Source: Klebsormidium nitens
Lineage: Eukaryota; Streptophyta; Klebsormidiophyceae; Klebsormidiales; Klebsormidiaceae
Assembly (NCBI GenBank): GCA_000708835.1
Contig: DF236981.1
Span: 248,001-312,000 of the forward strand
DNA length: 64,000 nt
Direction of reading: 5' to 3'
In this document: positions 23,269 to 41,098 of the stretch, one piece after another
Position numbering within the stretch: the first letter of the stretch is position 1
Layout: every line of letters starts with the position of its first letter
Notes under the pieces: generated by a model
What the model was told of the DNA's origin: nothing
The model's input: only the letters and a program-made list of their open reading frames with translations
The model's database searches: none
Made by a program: the position numbers and the translations under genes

Positions 23269-25233
23269 CTGGAGCAGAACCTCACACAAGGACTGAAGGC
23301 GTTTGTGCAATCAGTGGTCCCTACAATGTTGCAACGGCCGCCGTTATGGGAAGACCAAGCACAGCTGAAGGCAGCACGGCAGGTGGTAGACGTGGCTAAA
23401 GAGAAGAAAGGGACTTCTCAACTATGGAGTTGAAAGAAAATGCAGGTGGGCCAAGCCGTTGTAGTCTGCTTGCAGAGATACAGCAGCTCGCAAATGGCTC
23501 CGTCTTGCAGAAGGCCGGAAAGATCAAGCTCGGAGTGGATGAAGAGTTGCATTCAGGTAAAATGCGTCCAGTGCACATCTGGCTAGAGAAGCATATATGT
23601 GCTCGCATTGCCCTGCAGCCTGCATGCCTGACTGCAGTGCCCAATGCCGCTACATCATGGCTCTGATTCTTGGCATGAGGCGCACAGAGTCAGACTCAGA
23701 CTCAGAGCTGTACGTATTAACAGTACCAGGTACCTGAATTCTGATCAAGAGGCAGAGACTAGACTCTGGAGTCCATGTGAGGCGTGCTGCCGTGCATCAT
23801 GATTTACGGTCGCCCAAAAATGGCCACAATTGCACTGTTTTGCACATGCTCATTGCTATTCACGGCAGGGCACGACCGTACACAAAGTGAGTACCCACGG
23901 TAGGTACGCCGAAGCGGCGACTTGTTCCCCTTGTTCTGCACATGCCGCACTACCTATGCCGCAATCATTCCGGATACAATCCGCCGAAGCCCTGCGGAAC
24001 GCAAGAGCACACACGACGGGTGGCCGGAAAACGGAACGCCGTTAGGCGGCGATCATATATCTTTTGTCCTCTTTTTCTAAATCTTGACACTTTAATCATT
24101 CAAGCGCTCTTCCTTTCACTCATACGATTCCTTGGGGTATCATATTTGAGTGTCAAGATATAGATGCGCAAATACAAGATAAAAGGCAATGGGGGACTCG
24201 AGAGGCTCAAGATTCCGGTTCCAGGCACAATTTCCGTTCAATTGATACAAGGCGCTTTCACGCCTGCAATTCGCCCTTCTGTCGTGCATGGGACTGCAGC
24301 TGGGTTTCTGCCAAATTCTGGTGGTCCTTTTGCTGAGGAGCACCCTTTCTGGCTGAAGATCACCTTAGCCTGCATGAGACCGTCTTCAACAAGATTTGCG
24401 GAGCGCTTAGTGGGTTGCTTCAAGCGCCCACTCGAATTAGGATTAGGGTTTGCAGCAACTTATTGTTTAGAAAGCTTGCAGAAAATTTGATTGCCCACAT
24501 TGGGCTACAGCTGCTATTTTGGATTTGCCCTCCTAGCTGGCAGTTATATTGAGAAAGGGTTGAGAACTACAAAATGATTTGACCAACCGCTGAGCTGGCG
24601 GAACTGAACGGTCAGGAGATCATCAACCAAGCGCATGCAGCTGATTAAACTAACAGAATGCTGAGCAACCCTGATTTCTCATCAGCGTGCTCCTAGCCGT
24701 GTTGACGCTCACACCAATTCTTTACATGATTGCTGAAACCTTGTTGAGCAGCGCTTAGCCAGGCATACTTACAGTCAAGACCACATTCCCAGATTGTAAG
24801 TCTACATAAGGGCACGGCCAACCAGAAATTACTTACCCAGCAAACCAGAATGGTACTCAAGGTTGACCAGCCCTCGGTCGTGAGCTGCTCGGGCAGGTTG
24901 CACAGCCCCGGGTTACGGCAGCGGTTATCAGATGGGTGAGCTTTCTCCACACCGGAAGCAGTCTTGAGTGCTCCAAGCTCAGAACTTCTAGATTCTCAAG
25001 ATTCTCATGTCGAAAGCTTCCCTTCAATGAAACCCACAAGACGCAATTTCTCTTTGCTGTTAGTCTTTCCAAGGTGGAACATAGCTTTGCGTCTTGTTGC
25101 CCTACAAGTACAAAGGGCTCAGCCCCAAGATTGAAGGATCGCACGAAGCACATTGCGAGCCATACTCGGGCGTTCATGTTGTGCCCTTTTAAATCTTATT
25201 AAAGCTCTGTTGTGTAGGTCGGCCTCCCTCCAG
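23269..25233. other. Unresolved region between divergent genes
   Basis: This must hold the missing first exon(s) of both the minus-strand tandem hydrolase and the plus-strand PAQR gene. At 23420-23560 both strands are open and amphipathic: the plus strand has a CAG acceptor and a GTAAAA donor flanking AEIQQLANGSVLQKAGKIKL, and the minus strand has an ATG at 23552. I cannot decide between them. Nothing else is recognisable up to 25200. Confidence 0.35.
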
Positions 25234-28200
25234 AAGCAAGTGCGACTTTTCTGCTACCATGAGCTGCCGGACTGGTGCAAAGGCAACGAGTACATCCTGC
25301 GCCACTACCGGGCAGACTGGCCGCTGACTCGAACTATACTCAGCGTGTTTGAGGTCCACAACGAAACGCTCAACATCTGGACGTAAGGGATAACTCATCT
25401 GCCCCCGAGTGATGGACTTTTCCCCTGTCGTTCTGCTGTTCGTCATCCTCCGGCCTGTAATGTCTTTCAACAACTTCCTCCTCAGTATGTCTTGGGATTG
25501 GTTGGTGACAATATGTAGTCAGTGGTATTGGACATGAAAATTCTCTTGGACGCACTCATGGGATCATGCTACACTTGCATTTGAAGTATGTGTTACAGCG
25601 TCCTGCGGAGTCGAACACTTTTCTTCACGCTTTCACCAGAAGCAGGACCCCCCCCTCTTCCCCTACTTGTTTCTTACTCAGCCTTGATTGCAGTCCTCGC
25701 CTCTTCTGTGTTCTGATACTGTGCCCAACAGCGCGCCCCCTCCCTGCAGGCACTTGCTGGGCTTCATCCTCTTTGCCTGGCTGACCTATATTGCAGTGCT
25801 TGAGCATCCGGGCTTCGCTTCCACAAGCTCTGGCGCTCAAAGCATCGTCACTACTCAGCAGGTGAGACAGGTTCCAGCAGTCGGCGAGAGAAGCCTGGGT
25901 TCACTGCTCCGGTTCTTATCCCCGTTTGTCTTGGCTTTCCGTATTCATCTTGAGCATGGGGCAGTGACGAATCTCGCTCAAGCAAGCCCTTTAAGCATCC
26001 TGCCACAATAAACTTACAGAAGGAGAGAACTCAACCCGTTCTTCAGAGGCCGTTTTCTGCCCCGCATCTGTTCAGCTTTCAGGAGACTCTCCCGTTCCGC
26101 CCGCTCCGATGTTGCATTCAATCCGCGCACAATGTATCTCCGCAATGAGGCGTTCTGAGCATCTGACACCATACTTCCTACCTTTCGAGTTTGTACGCGT
26201 TTCCCCAAGCCACCTGTTTTTCCTTGCAGTCTCTCGTGGTTCGTCCTTCTCTTGCCCCCTCTCCAGTTGGCACGGCCCGCTTGTATTCAATCCGTCCTGT
26301 TCCAATCAGCAACGTTCTCTTCACCTCTTATTCAACCTGGATCACTCTCTTGCGCTGCATCGGATTGATCACCAAACCAAAGCTCACAATGTTCCCTCGG
26401 ACGCAGCACCTTCCCTCGACCTCTCCACCGGCTTCCCGTCTTGGTGTCTCCAAACTACTCGTTTCACTCATAACGAATGTTCTTACTCACTAAACCGACT
26501 GATCACTAACCCGAAGCTCACCTTGACCCCCAGCCCCCACGACCTCTCCATCCGTTTCCTTCTCACTGTCAGCACAATCCCTTATTCTACATGATAGATC
26601 ATCAACCCAAAACTTACTCTCGTCTCCGAGGCGCGGCACTTTCCCCCCGACCTCTCCACCAGTCTCCTTCTCACCTCTCAGCCCAATCCCTTTTTTGACA
26701 GGTTAACCACTGCCCAAGGAACTCTCGTTTCCCAGGCGCAGCACTCCCCCATCGACCTCTCCATCAGGGGGGAAATGTTTGCGCTCCTCTTCAGCTCTTC
26801 AAAGCACTCGTTTTGCCGATTGCTTATAATAATTTTGCTTATAGCTAACCCGAAATTCACCCTGACCCTCCAGGCGTATAACCTCCCCCCCGACCTCTCC
26901 ACCGACCTCCCGGGCCCATTCCCCGGGCTCTTTTCCCACTCATCCGTCCCCCGGTGGCCGCTCTTTGTGTTCCTCTGGGGGGCCATGGTCTGCCTGCTGA
27001 CCAGCGCTTCCTGCCACTGGTTCTGCTGCCACTGCCAAACAACAAATTCCATCGTCTGGAAGCTGGACTACCTAGCGATCGCGGGCCTCGTGTGCACGTC
27101 GTTCTTCCCGCCTGTGTATTACGTGAGTGGTCTCCATCGTCTTCACTTACCTGCATCCCTTCTTTTCCCGCCTGTATGTTACGTGAGTGGTCTTCATAGT
27201 TTGTTACATTGATACATTGTTGCTTCCTTGTTAGACCGCGTGTGAGGAGCAGGGTTGTAAAAAGTCGTTCTGTAAATTTGGTCCCGCCCTGAAGGCGATC
27301 AGCTCCAACCATGGAACGTGAGCCGTTTGATCAGCGAGGTGCATGCGTCGAACGGGCCGAGTGCTGAAAACGGCCTAAATCGAAGTTGGTTAAGCCGGCC
27401 AGGTTGACAGAACCAGTCGTAAGTCAGTTCTTTGTACTCTGAGAAGGAGAGAAGACAAGGCAAACTGACGTATAGCAAATGATCAGCACCTTGTCACGGA
27501 TTTGACATGGTGACGAGTCGTGGAACTCATACCACTTCTGATGCTGATTGCGCTTTCAACTCCGCGACCCACGTATCGGGCGCGGCACCCCAAGCGATGT
27601 AGTGAACAATTACAGCCAGTGAACAGGAACAGCCAGTGGACAGTAACGGAGACGGGTAGGATTAGTTCGGGGTTTAGGGTGGGTACGGGTGCGGAGCGGG
27701 TGCGGAGCGGGTGATCTTTTGGGTTAGGATTTTTGGTAAACCCAACATGCTTACTCTACACTAGATCGTGCATTACGTGGGCTGCCACACCTGTGCTCGA
27801 GGCGCTGGGCTGCATCACACGGAAGGTGGATGACAACGGCTTTGTGAAACGGTGAAGCGCACATGTTTTATCTTTGTCACCGGACCTCGTTTGCGGTCAC
27901 CGTGGGTCCATCTTCATCATGTCGCTGAGGAATGCGTTTCGTTTCTGACAGGCCTTCATGTGCGAGCCCGTTTGGCGGAACATGTACCTATCCGCGATCG
28001 TCATCCTGAGCCTAGCAACCGGGGTCATCTCACTATTCCCAAAATTCAACCACCCGACCTACCAGCCGTTGCGCGCCGGCGTCTTTTCGGGGATGGCCCT
28101 TTCCGGAATCGTGCCCTGCCTGCATAAGGCGGCGTTCCTGCACCCGGAGCCGATAGCTTATTTCACCACGGCGGCCGAGCTGGCCATGGGGTTTGTATAC

Positions 28201-28383
28201 CTTATCGGCGCGGTCGTATATGCGACGAAAGTGCCCGAGAAGTGGCTCCCCGGGCGGTTTGATATCATCGGGCACAGCCATCAGATATTGCACGTGCTTG
28301 TGGTTGTCGGCGCGTGTATTCATTACAACACGGCGTGGGCTTACGTCACTTGGCGGGAGCAGTCGTCGTGTGTTCCCAAGTAA
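25234..28383 (+). CDS. HHP: PAQR / heptahelical (HHP-type) membrane protein, 5' end incomplete
   Basis: Exons 25234-25382 (acceptor could instead be at 25217), 25750-25861, 26874-27122 and 27952-28383 join in phase. The first reads ELPDWCKGNEYILRHYRADW and VFEVHNETLNIWT, the cytosolic entry signature of the progestin/adipoQ receptor family. Then come seven hydrophobic segments. Putative zinc ligands are present: His in TSASCHWFCCH, the Asp of WKLDYLAIAGL nearby, and the pair in GHSHQILH near the C-terminus. The family has a ceramidase-like fold; in animals it includes adiponectin receptors, and in Arabidopsis HHP1 responds to osmotic stress, ABA and sugar. The protein ends SSCVPK with stop at 28381. 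No ATG lies in the first recognised exon, so at least one upstream exon is missing. The second intron carries exon-edge copies, listed separately. Confidence 0.85.
26380..26770 (+). repeat. Intronic ghost copies of the start of PAQR exon 3
   Basis: Before the true acceptor at 26873 the intron contains about four degenerate copies of its vicinity, each with a CAG or equivalent followed by a pyrimidine-rich stretch related to CCCCCCGACCTCTCCACC. They lie near 26385-26450, 26516-26570, 26615-26690 and 26725-26770, spaced roughly 100-130 bp. Some retain an AG that could compete as acceptor. Confidence 0.7.
27159..27197 (+). repeat. Ghost copy of PAQR exon 3 donor edge
   Basis: The sequence around the exon 3 donor (27101-27137, CCCGCCTGTGTATTACGTGA) is repeated at 27159-27197 with few changes, including TACGTGAGTGGTCT. 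The second GTGAGT is an equally good donor, but using it would add about 58 bases and shift frame. Confidence 0.75.
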
Positions 28384-29648
28384 GACAGGTACTGCAGCTG
28401 GCGGTCAAAACATGATCGTAACAGCTCGAGGTTCGGGGTAGATTTTTAATGGATGCATTGTCCACAGCATTTATGCTTGATAATAGCAGGTGATTCTTTC
28501 ATGCAGACACCAGCGAGAGGCATTGACCAGATATTGGCCTGCACGGTCATCATCAGGTAGCGGGTTGTGTAAACTAACGTTCCTTAGATCTAAGATGAGC
28601 ATCAGCGGACTTTCCTGAGATCAGTGGAAAGCTAGAAATCCTCAGCCCAGCAAGCTGGACAGTACTTGTTCATTCGTTTAATCCGGGTTGAAAGTAGAAA
28701 TAAGGTAGTGCGGCCACTCTTGTGATGCACTACTTTGCAATCGTGTACTTGATGTCAAAAAGTTATGAGAAACATGATTGCAGGCGAATCACAATCAAGT
28801 GCAACCAACTCAACGGACCGTTTCCGACATGCAAGTGTGTGCATGGGCGCCGGTCACCCATGCAAAATCCGATTACTTGAGTCGCAGGCTTATCGTTAAG
28901 CAGATGTACACGCGATTGTTGCATGATCACGGCGGTGCATGGCATGTCAGCGACTTGAATTATGTCCAAATGCATGATAAGTGACTATGTTTCATACAAA
29001 CGTAGCACGTTGCGCGTACTGATGGCCGGTTTGAGAGCAAGGGACGTATTGCGCATTCGATATCACTCTAGTGACCATGCGACAACAAGACCATCAAGTG
29101 AAAGGCCCGCCGACATATGCATGACATGAGTTCAACCGTAATGATGCGGCAGGACGCGTACTCAGTGCGTCATTACTCAGCCGTATCTCGATCCGCGGGA
29201 GCAACTCAACACGTTATAGTAACGCCAATGGGCGCATATGCTGGCGTTATCTACTGAGCGTTGACACATATGCATGGCTGGCCGCACGAGCTAGTGCCTC
29301 GGCGCCCTATAGATCCGTGCATGTGCAGCTAGTACTAGAATCACCGAGGGCCGATATCTACCGCCAATTGTGAGCTCGATCTCCCAGAGCTCAACCACTC
29401 AGTCTGGCATTGTGGAGGAATGAGTGTTATCGAACTAAGCGCGCATGCACCCAGCCATCTGTCTTAAGCTTGCCGGCTGAAGCTAAAGCAGGCGCCACAC
29501 GGTGCAGACAATCTGAAGCAGCGAGTCAGCCAGTCAACAATTAATGAAAGAGCGTACAAGGCGTACAATCAGTCTGTGGCTTTGTAAGTAGATGAGTTCG
29601 ATCCTGGATGTGCTCGAAATAAATGATCAATACTAAGTCGGAGAATAA
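28384..29648. other. Intergenic between convergent genes
   Basis: Convergent 3' ends of the PAQR gene (+) and the phosphohistidine phosphatase gene (-). No protein-like frame or structured element recognised. Confidence 0.5.
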
Positions 29649-30448
29649 TCAATACCCTTCGTCCGAGGTCGTTATCGTATCGTACAAGGGGAACCATCGT
29701 TGCAAAATCGCTGCCGTCAACTCGTGCTTTGCCTGCCCAAACGCGTATGAAAAGCCGTATACGTGTATCAACTTGCTTTCCGCCAGGTGCTCTATCCGGC
29801 CACCTCCGAGAACCTCCAGTTGCAAACCTAGCGGTCGAACTTCTCTCGCCGTCCGCTCATACACGTCGTTATGATAGGACGCATGCACGCTTCCTCTGAC
29901 CAACTGCAGGTGCAAAAGGGACAAAAAGGAGCGGCTCATCTCGACCGTATGCAACTCAGGTACTTTCAACGCATATACCTCTAACAACAGATCCAGAAGG
30001 AGAAGTCCAAGGGTTTGATTGCATGCCATTTGGACCAACAAGGAGCCCATACCAAAGCATGGTTGGAACAGACGTTTCTTCCCAACCCAGTTTGAGAGAC
30101 GAAGGCAGTGAAACAATCTCTGGAAACATCCTGATAGGAGACGGAGAGGTTGAAACGGACTCCAAAAACACTTTTGACTAGAGACGGAGACGGCGAAATG
30201 ATCTCCGGAACAACTTTCTGTAACCCATCTGGATTCTGAGCTAGCCCTGAACCTCAAGAAGCAGTGCAACCTGGCCAGTCATGTGCATTCCTGGGGAGCT
30301 GGTACGGTCACTTATGGCGCTCTCTCACGACGGCGGAGCGAGAAAGAGCGGGCTACATACCAGCTTGCGACCGCAAGTTTCGGGAGACTTACCAGTTTAC
30401 TTCTGCCGAAAGCGTCGCGAAGCCGCAGCAAAACGTACTTGAAGGTTC
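29649..30448 (-). CDS. PHPT1: Phosphohistidine phosphatase, PHPT1/Janus family (5' end shared or missing)
   Basis: Two exons are certain: 30448-30393 (TFKYVLLRLRDAFGRSKL) and 29903-29649 (LVRGSVHASYHNDVYERT ... LEVLGGGRIEHLAESKLIHV ... GQAKHELTAAIL ... SDEGY stop), joined in phase. These align with human PHPT1 almost end to end, including the catalytic His of the YHADIYD segment (here YHNDVYE), the CLGGGRIxH segment and the C-terminal GY. PHPT1 removes phosphate from phosphohistidine in the cytosol. No ATG exists between this exon and the Nudix gene's terminal region. A plausible preceding exon is 30702-30643 (PIITDVPSADGR), which resembles the IPDVDIDSDG start of PHPT1 and is phase-compatible on both sides, but its GTCTGA donor is weak and upstream it joins only the Nudix coding exons. 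Confidence 0.88.
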
Positions 30449-30672
30449 CTGATCAGCAGGTGACCAAAGCTTAAACAAGCGCTGAATGGCGAGCAAGATG
30501 AGGAAGGGGAAAGCAAAAGATAGAACTAAAGGCACAGGAGCGTCTCGTATGACCGTGAACTTGTGCCAGGGGGCCGAAACTTCGTGACGATCAGGGCCCG
30601 CAAACGCAGTCGGCCCAGATTTCGCCTCCGGCTAAATCAGACTGCGCCCGTCGGCAGAAGGGACGTCCGTGA

Positions 30673-36447
<5,775 letters not shown>

Positions 36448-37105
36448 TCTGCCCAACTTTTCTCAGGCTTCGATCCAGCTGCAGACCGAAGCGTTGAAGC
36501 GCCTGCAAAACGTGCTGTTGAACTAAGTTCGAGGTAAATGCTCAGATCTTCAGGACCAGATTTTGGACTTTAGGGTTTACGTATCGCTGCAAAGATCATT
36601 ACCGTTCTGGCGGCCGGCCCGGCCTTCAATGTCAAGATCGTTACCGTGATCACCGGCAGCTCAGGCCCGCCAATCAAGGGGGGCGGCCGGCAAATCTACC
36701 GTCTCCTGGGGTTATATTTCGACACCAAGCGTTCCCCATGACCTGGTTCACGAAATTTGTGCGCCGATCTAGTCAGGCAACTCTGTGCACATTGACATAA
36801 GTAGCTATGCTGGCCCGCCTGCCATGATGCTCCATCTTCAAGCGCACTTGTCACACTCGGCGCATTTCGTCCTCTCGATTCCTTGGCTCGCTGCTACAGG
36901 GACTGAACCGCCGCCGAGAAAGCCTCCATTCATCCTGATTGCTCTTTGTCTTTGAAGGTTCACGTCAAATATCTGCCCTATATCTGCTCGCTTCAACTGT
37001 TCTGTCTCTTCTATACTCAAGGTCCTTCGAGGCAAAACGTACCTGGTGGCTCTGCACGTTCCGCTGCATTAAAGTAAAAACAAGTGGCACTTCTAAAGTT
37101 CCGCC
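36448..37105. other. Divergent intergenic region
   Basis: About 660 bp between the divergent start codons of the Nudix gene (minus, 36447) and the coiled-coil gene (plus, 37106). It should hold both promoters. I see no clear TATA element or repeat. Confidence 0.45.
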
Positions 37106-40100
37106 ATGACGCTGCTCGAAGAGGCGGATGGGATCTTGGAAGATGTTGAGGCACTGGAAAAGGTGAGTACTTCCTGCACTATAAATGATAGCCCCGTTTG
37201 AGATCGTTGTGAGGCCACTTCGATCTTAAACGTACTCAGGTTTTCAGGCTATTTTGATCTTAAACGTTGTGTCAGACCATTTTGATCTTAAAAGCTGAAT
37301 TTCTGAGATCAAAACGGCCTCAGCAAACGATCTTAAACCGGGTATTGATTTATAGTGCTGGTTCTTCGCGAAGATACGGAGTGAACTTCGAAGCTGTACG
37401 TACCTGTAGAAAAGCTCTGTCTGCAAGCTACACATGATCGGTTTGAATTTGCAGCATAAAGAGAATTACCAACTGCACTGATCTGGTGGAAGCATACTGC
37501 GGTCTTTGCATTCTCGAGTGTATTCCCTGGACCTCTGGAATAAGGAATCAATATTTCTATCCCGCATATCGAGATGCTCACCAACTGACCGTGGGAAGGT
37601 TTTTATTTAAGGAGTACAACGGGATCGTCTCTACGAACGCCGATCTGAGAGGACTACTTACAGAGTACGAGATGAAGAACAGGGTTTTGGAGGAGAGATG
37701 CTCGGATCTTGAAAAAGGTGTGTCTGCAGACAGCTACATGCAAGGAACCGATTGACGTGGACACTGAAAAATGCGATGAGATATCCGCAAGAAGACTTGA
37801 TGTTAGTGAGGCAGGTGGCATTGTCATTGATCATGTGTGCCGAAGGCCAGGTGTGAGACACTCACGCCCGAGTGCTGAGTGAGCAGCGCAATCATCCAAG
37901 AAAGGGAGACAATCCGGCGAAGGCTTTGCAAGAAGTTGTTGTGCGAAAAGTCTCATCATCATTGGTGTCGCAGAGGAGACGAGTCGATGCTGTCTTTTAA
38001 CTCATCGTCTCCTGGAAGAAAGCGGGTATTATGGCAACATCTTATGCGCAGAAACTCTCACTTTTTGATCTGCAGAGAGGACACGACTTTTGGAACTACA
38101 GGAGGAGTCAATCAAGACTGCTTCGGCTCAGGTACGCTCCTACTTCATCGCTGATAAGCTCCACAAGCACGTTGGGAATACTTCTCGATAAGATTTATCC
38201 TCTCACCGAAGACAGGAGCCTCGAGTTGGATGGGGTCCATCCTGTACCTTTGGCAGTTTCGAAAGACTTCGACCGGGATAAACAGATGAAATCTCCTCCA
38301 ACTTTCTGGGAATTGCCACCAACACAATCGTACCTATGACGCAGTACAACTTCCGGGAAAAGTACGAAGCACTCTTGCTTTCATCGTCCAACGAAATCAA
38401 GGAGCTTCGGAATGAGTCTCGAAAAACCGCTCAGGTGAGGACCTTCGCGTGCGCTTCGGCACAAGCTGAAACACTCACCTTGACAAATACATGAGCCGGT
38501 GGCGTTGGATGGCGTTGCAGGGTGCTTGAGGTAGCCGTTGGATTTCAATGTCGTCCCACAGATCCTGCTGACATTGACGCCTGTTGACTCTGGCAGGCTT
38601 ACGAGATCCAGCTCCAAGTGCAGCGTGACAGTGAGACCGCCGAGAGGGCACTCAGAAACGCTGAGATCGAGTAAGAACGAGTGATAGCTGCTTTAAGCTC
38701 TCCACTCAGAGTTTTGCGAACGTTCGGATCCATAATCACTGAAGCTAGGATCTTGCTCAACAGAATAATAGAGATAACTTTCCTGCACTGACTCTATACT
38801 GGAGCATCGAATCTTTGACCCATTTTCATGATCCAACTTACAAGTGGAGGTTAAAGGAGTACTTGATTTGCTCCACTCTCTTGCAAAAGCATGCAGAAAA
38901 AGTGCTCCGAACAGGATGACATCATCAAAATTTTGAGGAAGAATCTGAATGGCGCTCAAAGAGACATGCTCGAGGCCAAGCGAGAGAAAGAGGAAGCCCA
39001 GTCAAAAGAGCGCTTAAAATGTGAGCATTCACACACGGACTGCAAAAGTACAAGGCTTCGAAAATCAAAGAATCCATGCGAAGGGACGTACATTGCCTTA
39101 CTGCGAGACCTGAGTGTGAGGATTGCACGTTCTGGAAATGCGGCTAATGATATACCATTGCACATGCCCTCTCAAATCGAAACGAAGGAGAATAGCGCAA
39201 GATGGACATCCCAGCCTTGCACAAGACTACTTCTGCACGTAGATCTGAAGAGCGCGTATTACATGTTGCAGATCAAGCAGAAGTGGGACGGTTGCAGAGC
39301 AACGTGAAGTCTCTCGAGGAGTCGAAGGCGGAGTTGCACGAGAAGCTCAAGAACGCTGAGCACGAAGGTAAGACGTGTCGCTTATCCAGTTTCAGGTCGA
39401 CAAAGCCCGCTTTACAAGCTTGAAAGAAAAAGGAACAGAGCATCTCTAGCCACGGCCAGTGAAAAGATGGTTGTGAAGGTTGTGCTCTGATCCTCAGGTC
39501 AGTCAGACCTACGCCACGTCTGTTCAAGAGGAGAGCTGGCTCACGCTCGTCGGAAAGGACGACAGTGAAAGTCTTGAGCAGGAGGGAAAGTGTAGCACAC
39601 CGCCTGATATTGACTTTTGTTGCTTATGCAGCGATGACAGCGCGGATGAAGGTAAGCACAAGCCTTGTCTCGTTCTTGTCGTTAGCTATACACGAGCTTG
39701 GATCTCCTCCCGTAGGCAGCAGTACTCCCATCGTGATGCGCGTTTTCGAATTTCTGTAACTTTCCTGCTTCCTGATGTCCTTCTCCTCAACAGTTCGAAG
39801 AGCAGCTTCGAGATTCAGGATCAAGCAGACTCGTCGAAATCTTCAAGCAGAAGGTCATGCAGCTCCGGGTAAGGCTCTCAACCGTGCAATTCTGTTCGTC
39901 GCAAAGGATGAATGAAGAGAAAAGAAAATGTCGATCCTGAACAAAGACACTTTCTTGCGGAAGATGCAAATATCGTGCGTGAGACGGGACATGAGCCGTC
40001 TTTTTCCAGATGCTGCCCAAATCAAATCTGCTTCTGATGCGCTGTACGCGGACAACCTGGCAAGCAAGCAGTAAACATCGATTGTAAAGGTTAGGCTTGT

Positions 40101-40202
40101 CACTTGGTCCTACTGACGAGGGTGTTAACTGGCCGTTCTTGACAGCGAGAAAACGAGGATCTGAAAAGGCGGCTCCAAAATGCCGTTATACGGCCTACAT
40201 GA
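37106..40202 (+). CDS. 253-aa coiled-coil protein of unknown function
   Basis: Ten exons join in phase: 37106-37162, 37612-37717, 38076-38131, 38345-38434, 38597-38670, 38890-39020, 39272-39367, 39632-39651, 39794-39868, 40146-40202; 762 bases including stop. The product starts MTLLEEADGILEDVEALEK and is almost entirely heptad-rich helix (LEERCSDLEKERTRLLELQE, QSNVKSLEESKAELHEKLKN), ending ENEDLKRRLQNAVIRPT. I do not recognise the family. Nothing suggests membrane or catalytic parts; a scaffold, motor-adaptor or kinetochore/centrosome role is possible but unsupported. The eighth exon is only 20 bases; I chose it because it has a strong pyrimidine tract and restores phase with the next exon. 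An alternative longer exon at 39529-39651 is open but breaks phase downstream. Another helix-like segment at about 40010-40073 (SASDALYADNLASKQ) may be an alternative 3' end. Confidence 0.72.
37200..37340 (+). repeat. Imperfect tandem repeat in intron 1 of the coiled-coil gene
   Basis: The motif TTTTGATCTTAAA with flanking GGCCACTT or AGACCATT recurs about four times, once inverted (GAGATCAAAACGGCCTCAGC), in units of about 35-45 bp. Probably slippage-derived; no function visible. Confidence 0.5.
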
Positions 40203-41098
40203 GGACACTTAGGCAGTGAAGCATGCTGCCTAGGACTTCTTTCTTGAAGTGCAGTTAGACGCGTGTTTAGATGAAGAATCCCAAAGGCGCTAGCTCATAC
40301 AATTGATCGAGTATCAGGTAATTGTAGGTAGCTAGCGCAACATATGATCGGGACGCAATTCAATGACTGCAGTTCATGGGCATGGCCATGACTGCGCGCG
40401 CGCTCAGATTGTCGGATCGAACATTCACATGCTGTTAAGCGAATGCCATGCAGGGGCCGCGGCGGTCACACTAGGACTTTCTCGTATAAGGTTTATTTTC
40501 ATTATGCAATCTGACTGGTATACTCCATGGCCGAATTCGAAGGAGAAACCACATGATTGATTATCTCTCATACTATAACATTCAATTATCCGGCCACTGT
40601 GGTCTGGCACTTGTGCTTGCAGACGCCGGGTGCCAGTGCGCATGGCACGTACGGGCCAAGCAGATCAGTGTTCATCACATGCGGCACAACGGTCAGCCTG
40701 CGCAAGGACTGAATGCGCGCAGGGTCGCCGCAGCTGCCATCCTGGTGCGACGGTGATATGCAACGACCCCGGCCGTGCAGCATCCGTGAGATAGTAGAAC
40801 ACGCATTCCAAGCGTGGGGGAATCATCGCTGAGCCCGGATCGAGTGACTAGGAAATGATGGCTTGTTACAAAACCCGTCGAAGATCAAAAGACGGATCCT
40901 TTGCTGAGTGCCGTGACAACACGTGGTCGACTCTGCTAATGCTCGCCCGGATAATAGTTACTTGGTTGATAGTTACTTGGTTGATATAGTCTGTACAGCT
41001 TTGCTGACGTACGAAGTGTTTCCTAGCAGTTAAACAGAAAGTTACTTTCCAATCCATGATACAATGTGCAATCTCAAATAAAAACCGGTTTGCAGGCC
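40203..41098. other. Convergent intergenic region
   Basis: Between the stops of the plus-strand coiled-coil gene and the minus-strand giant gene. No supported gene. The short duplicate TTACTTGGTTGATAGTTACT near 40964 is a trivial direct repeat. Confidence 0.45.

Noticed and set aside
23044-23433. Plus-strand frame with amphipathic helix character
   Set aside because: It overlaps a minus-strand exon that splices in phase with the tandem hydrolase; no start or splice pair on the plus strand gives a consistent model. Left undecided, not annotated.
29904-30269. Upstream part of the open frame leading into the phosphohistidine phosphatase exon
   Set aside because: It is open by chance; the family similarity begins exactly at the CAG acceptor at 29904, and the true preceding exon is at 30448-30393.
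39529-39651. Longer version of the eighth exon of the 253-aa coiled-coil gene
   Set aside because: It leaves phase 1 where the next exon needs phase 0; the 20-base version fits.
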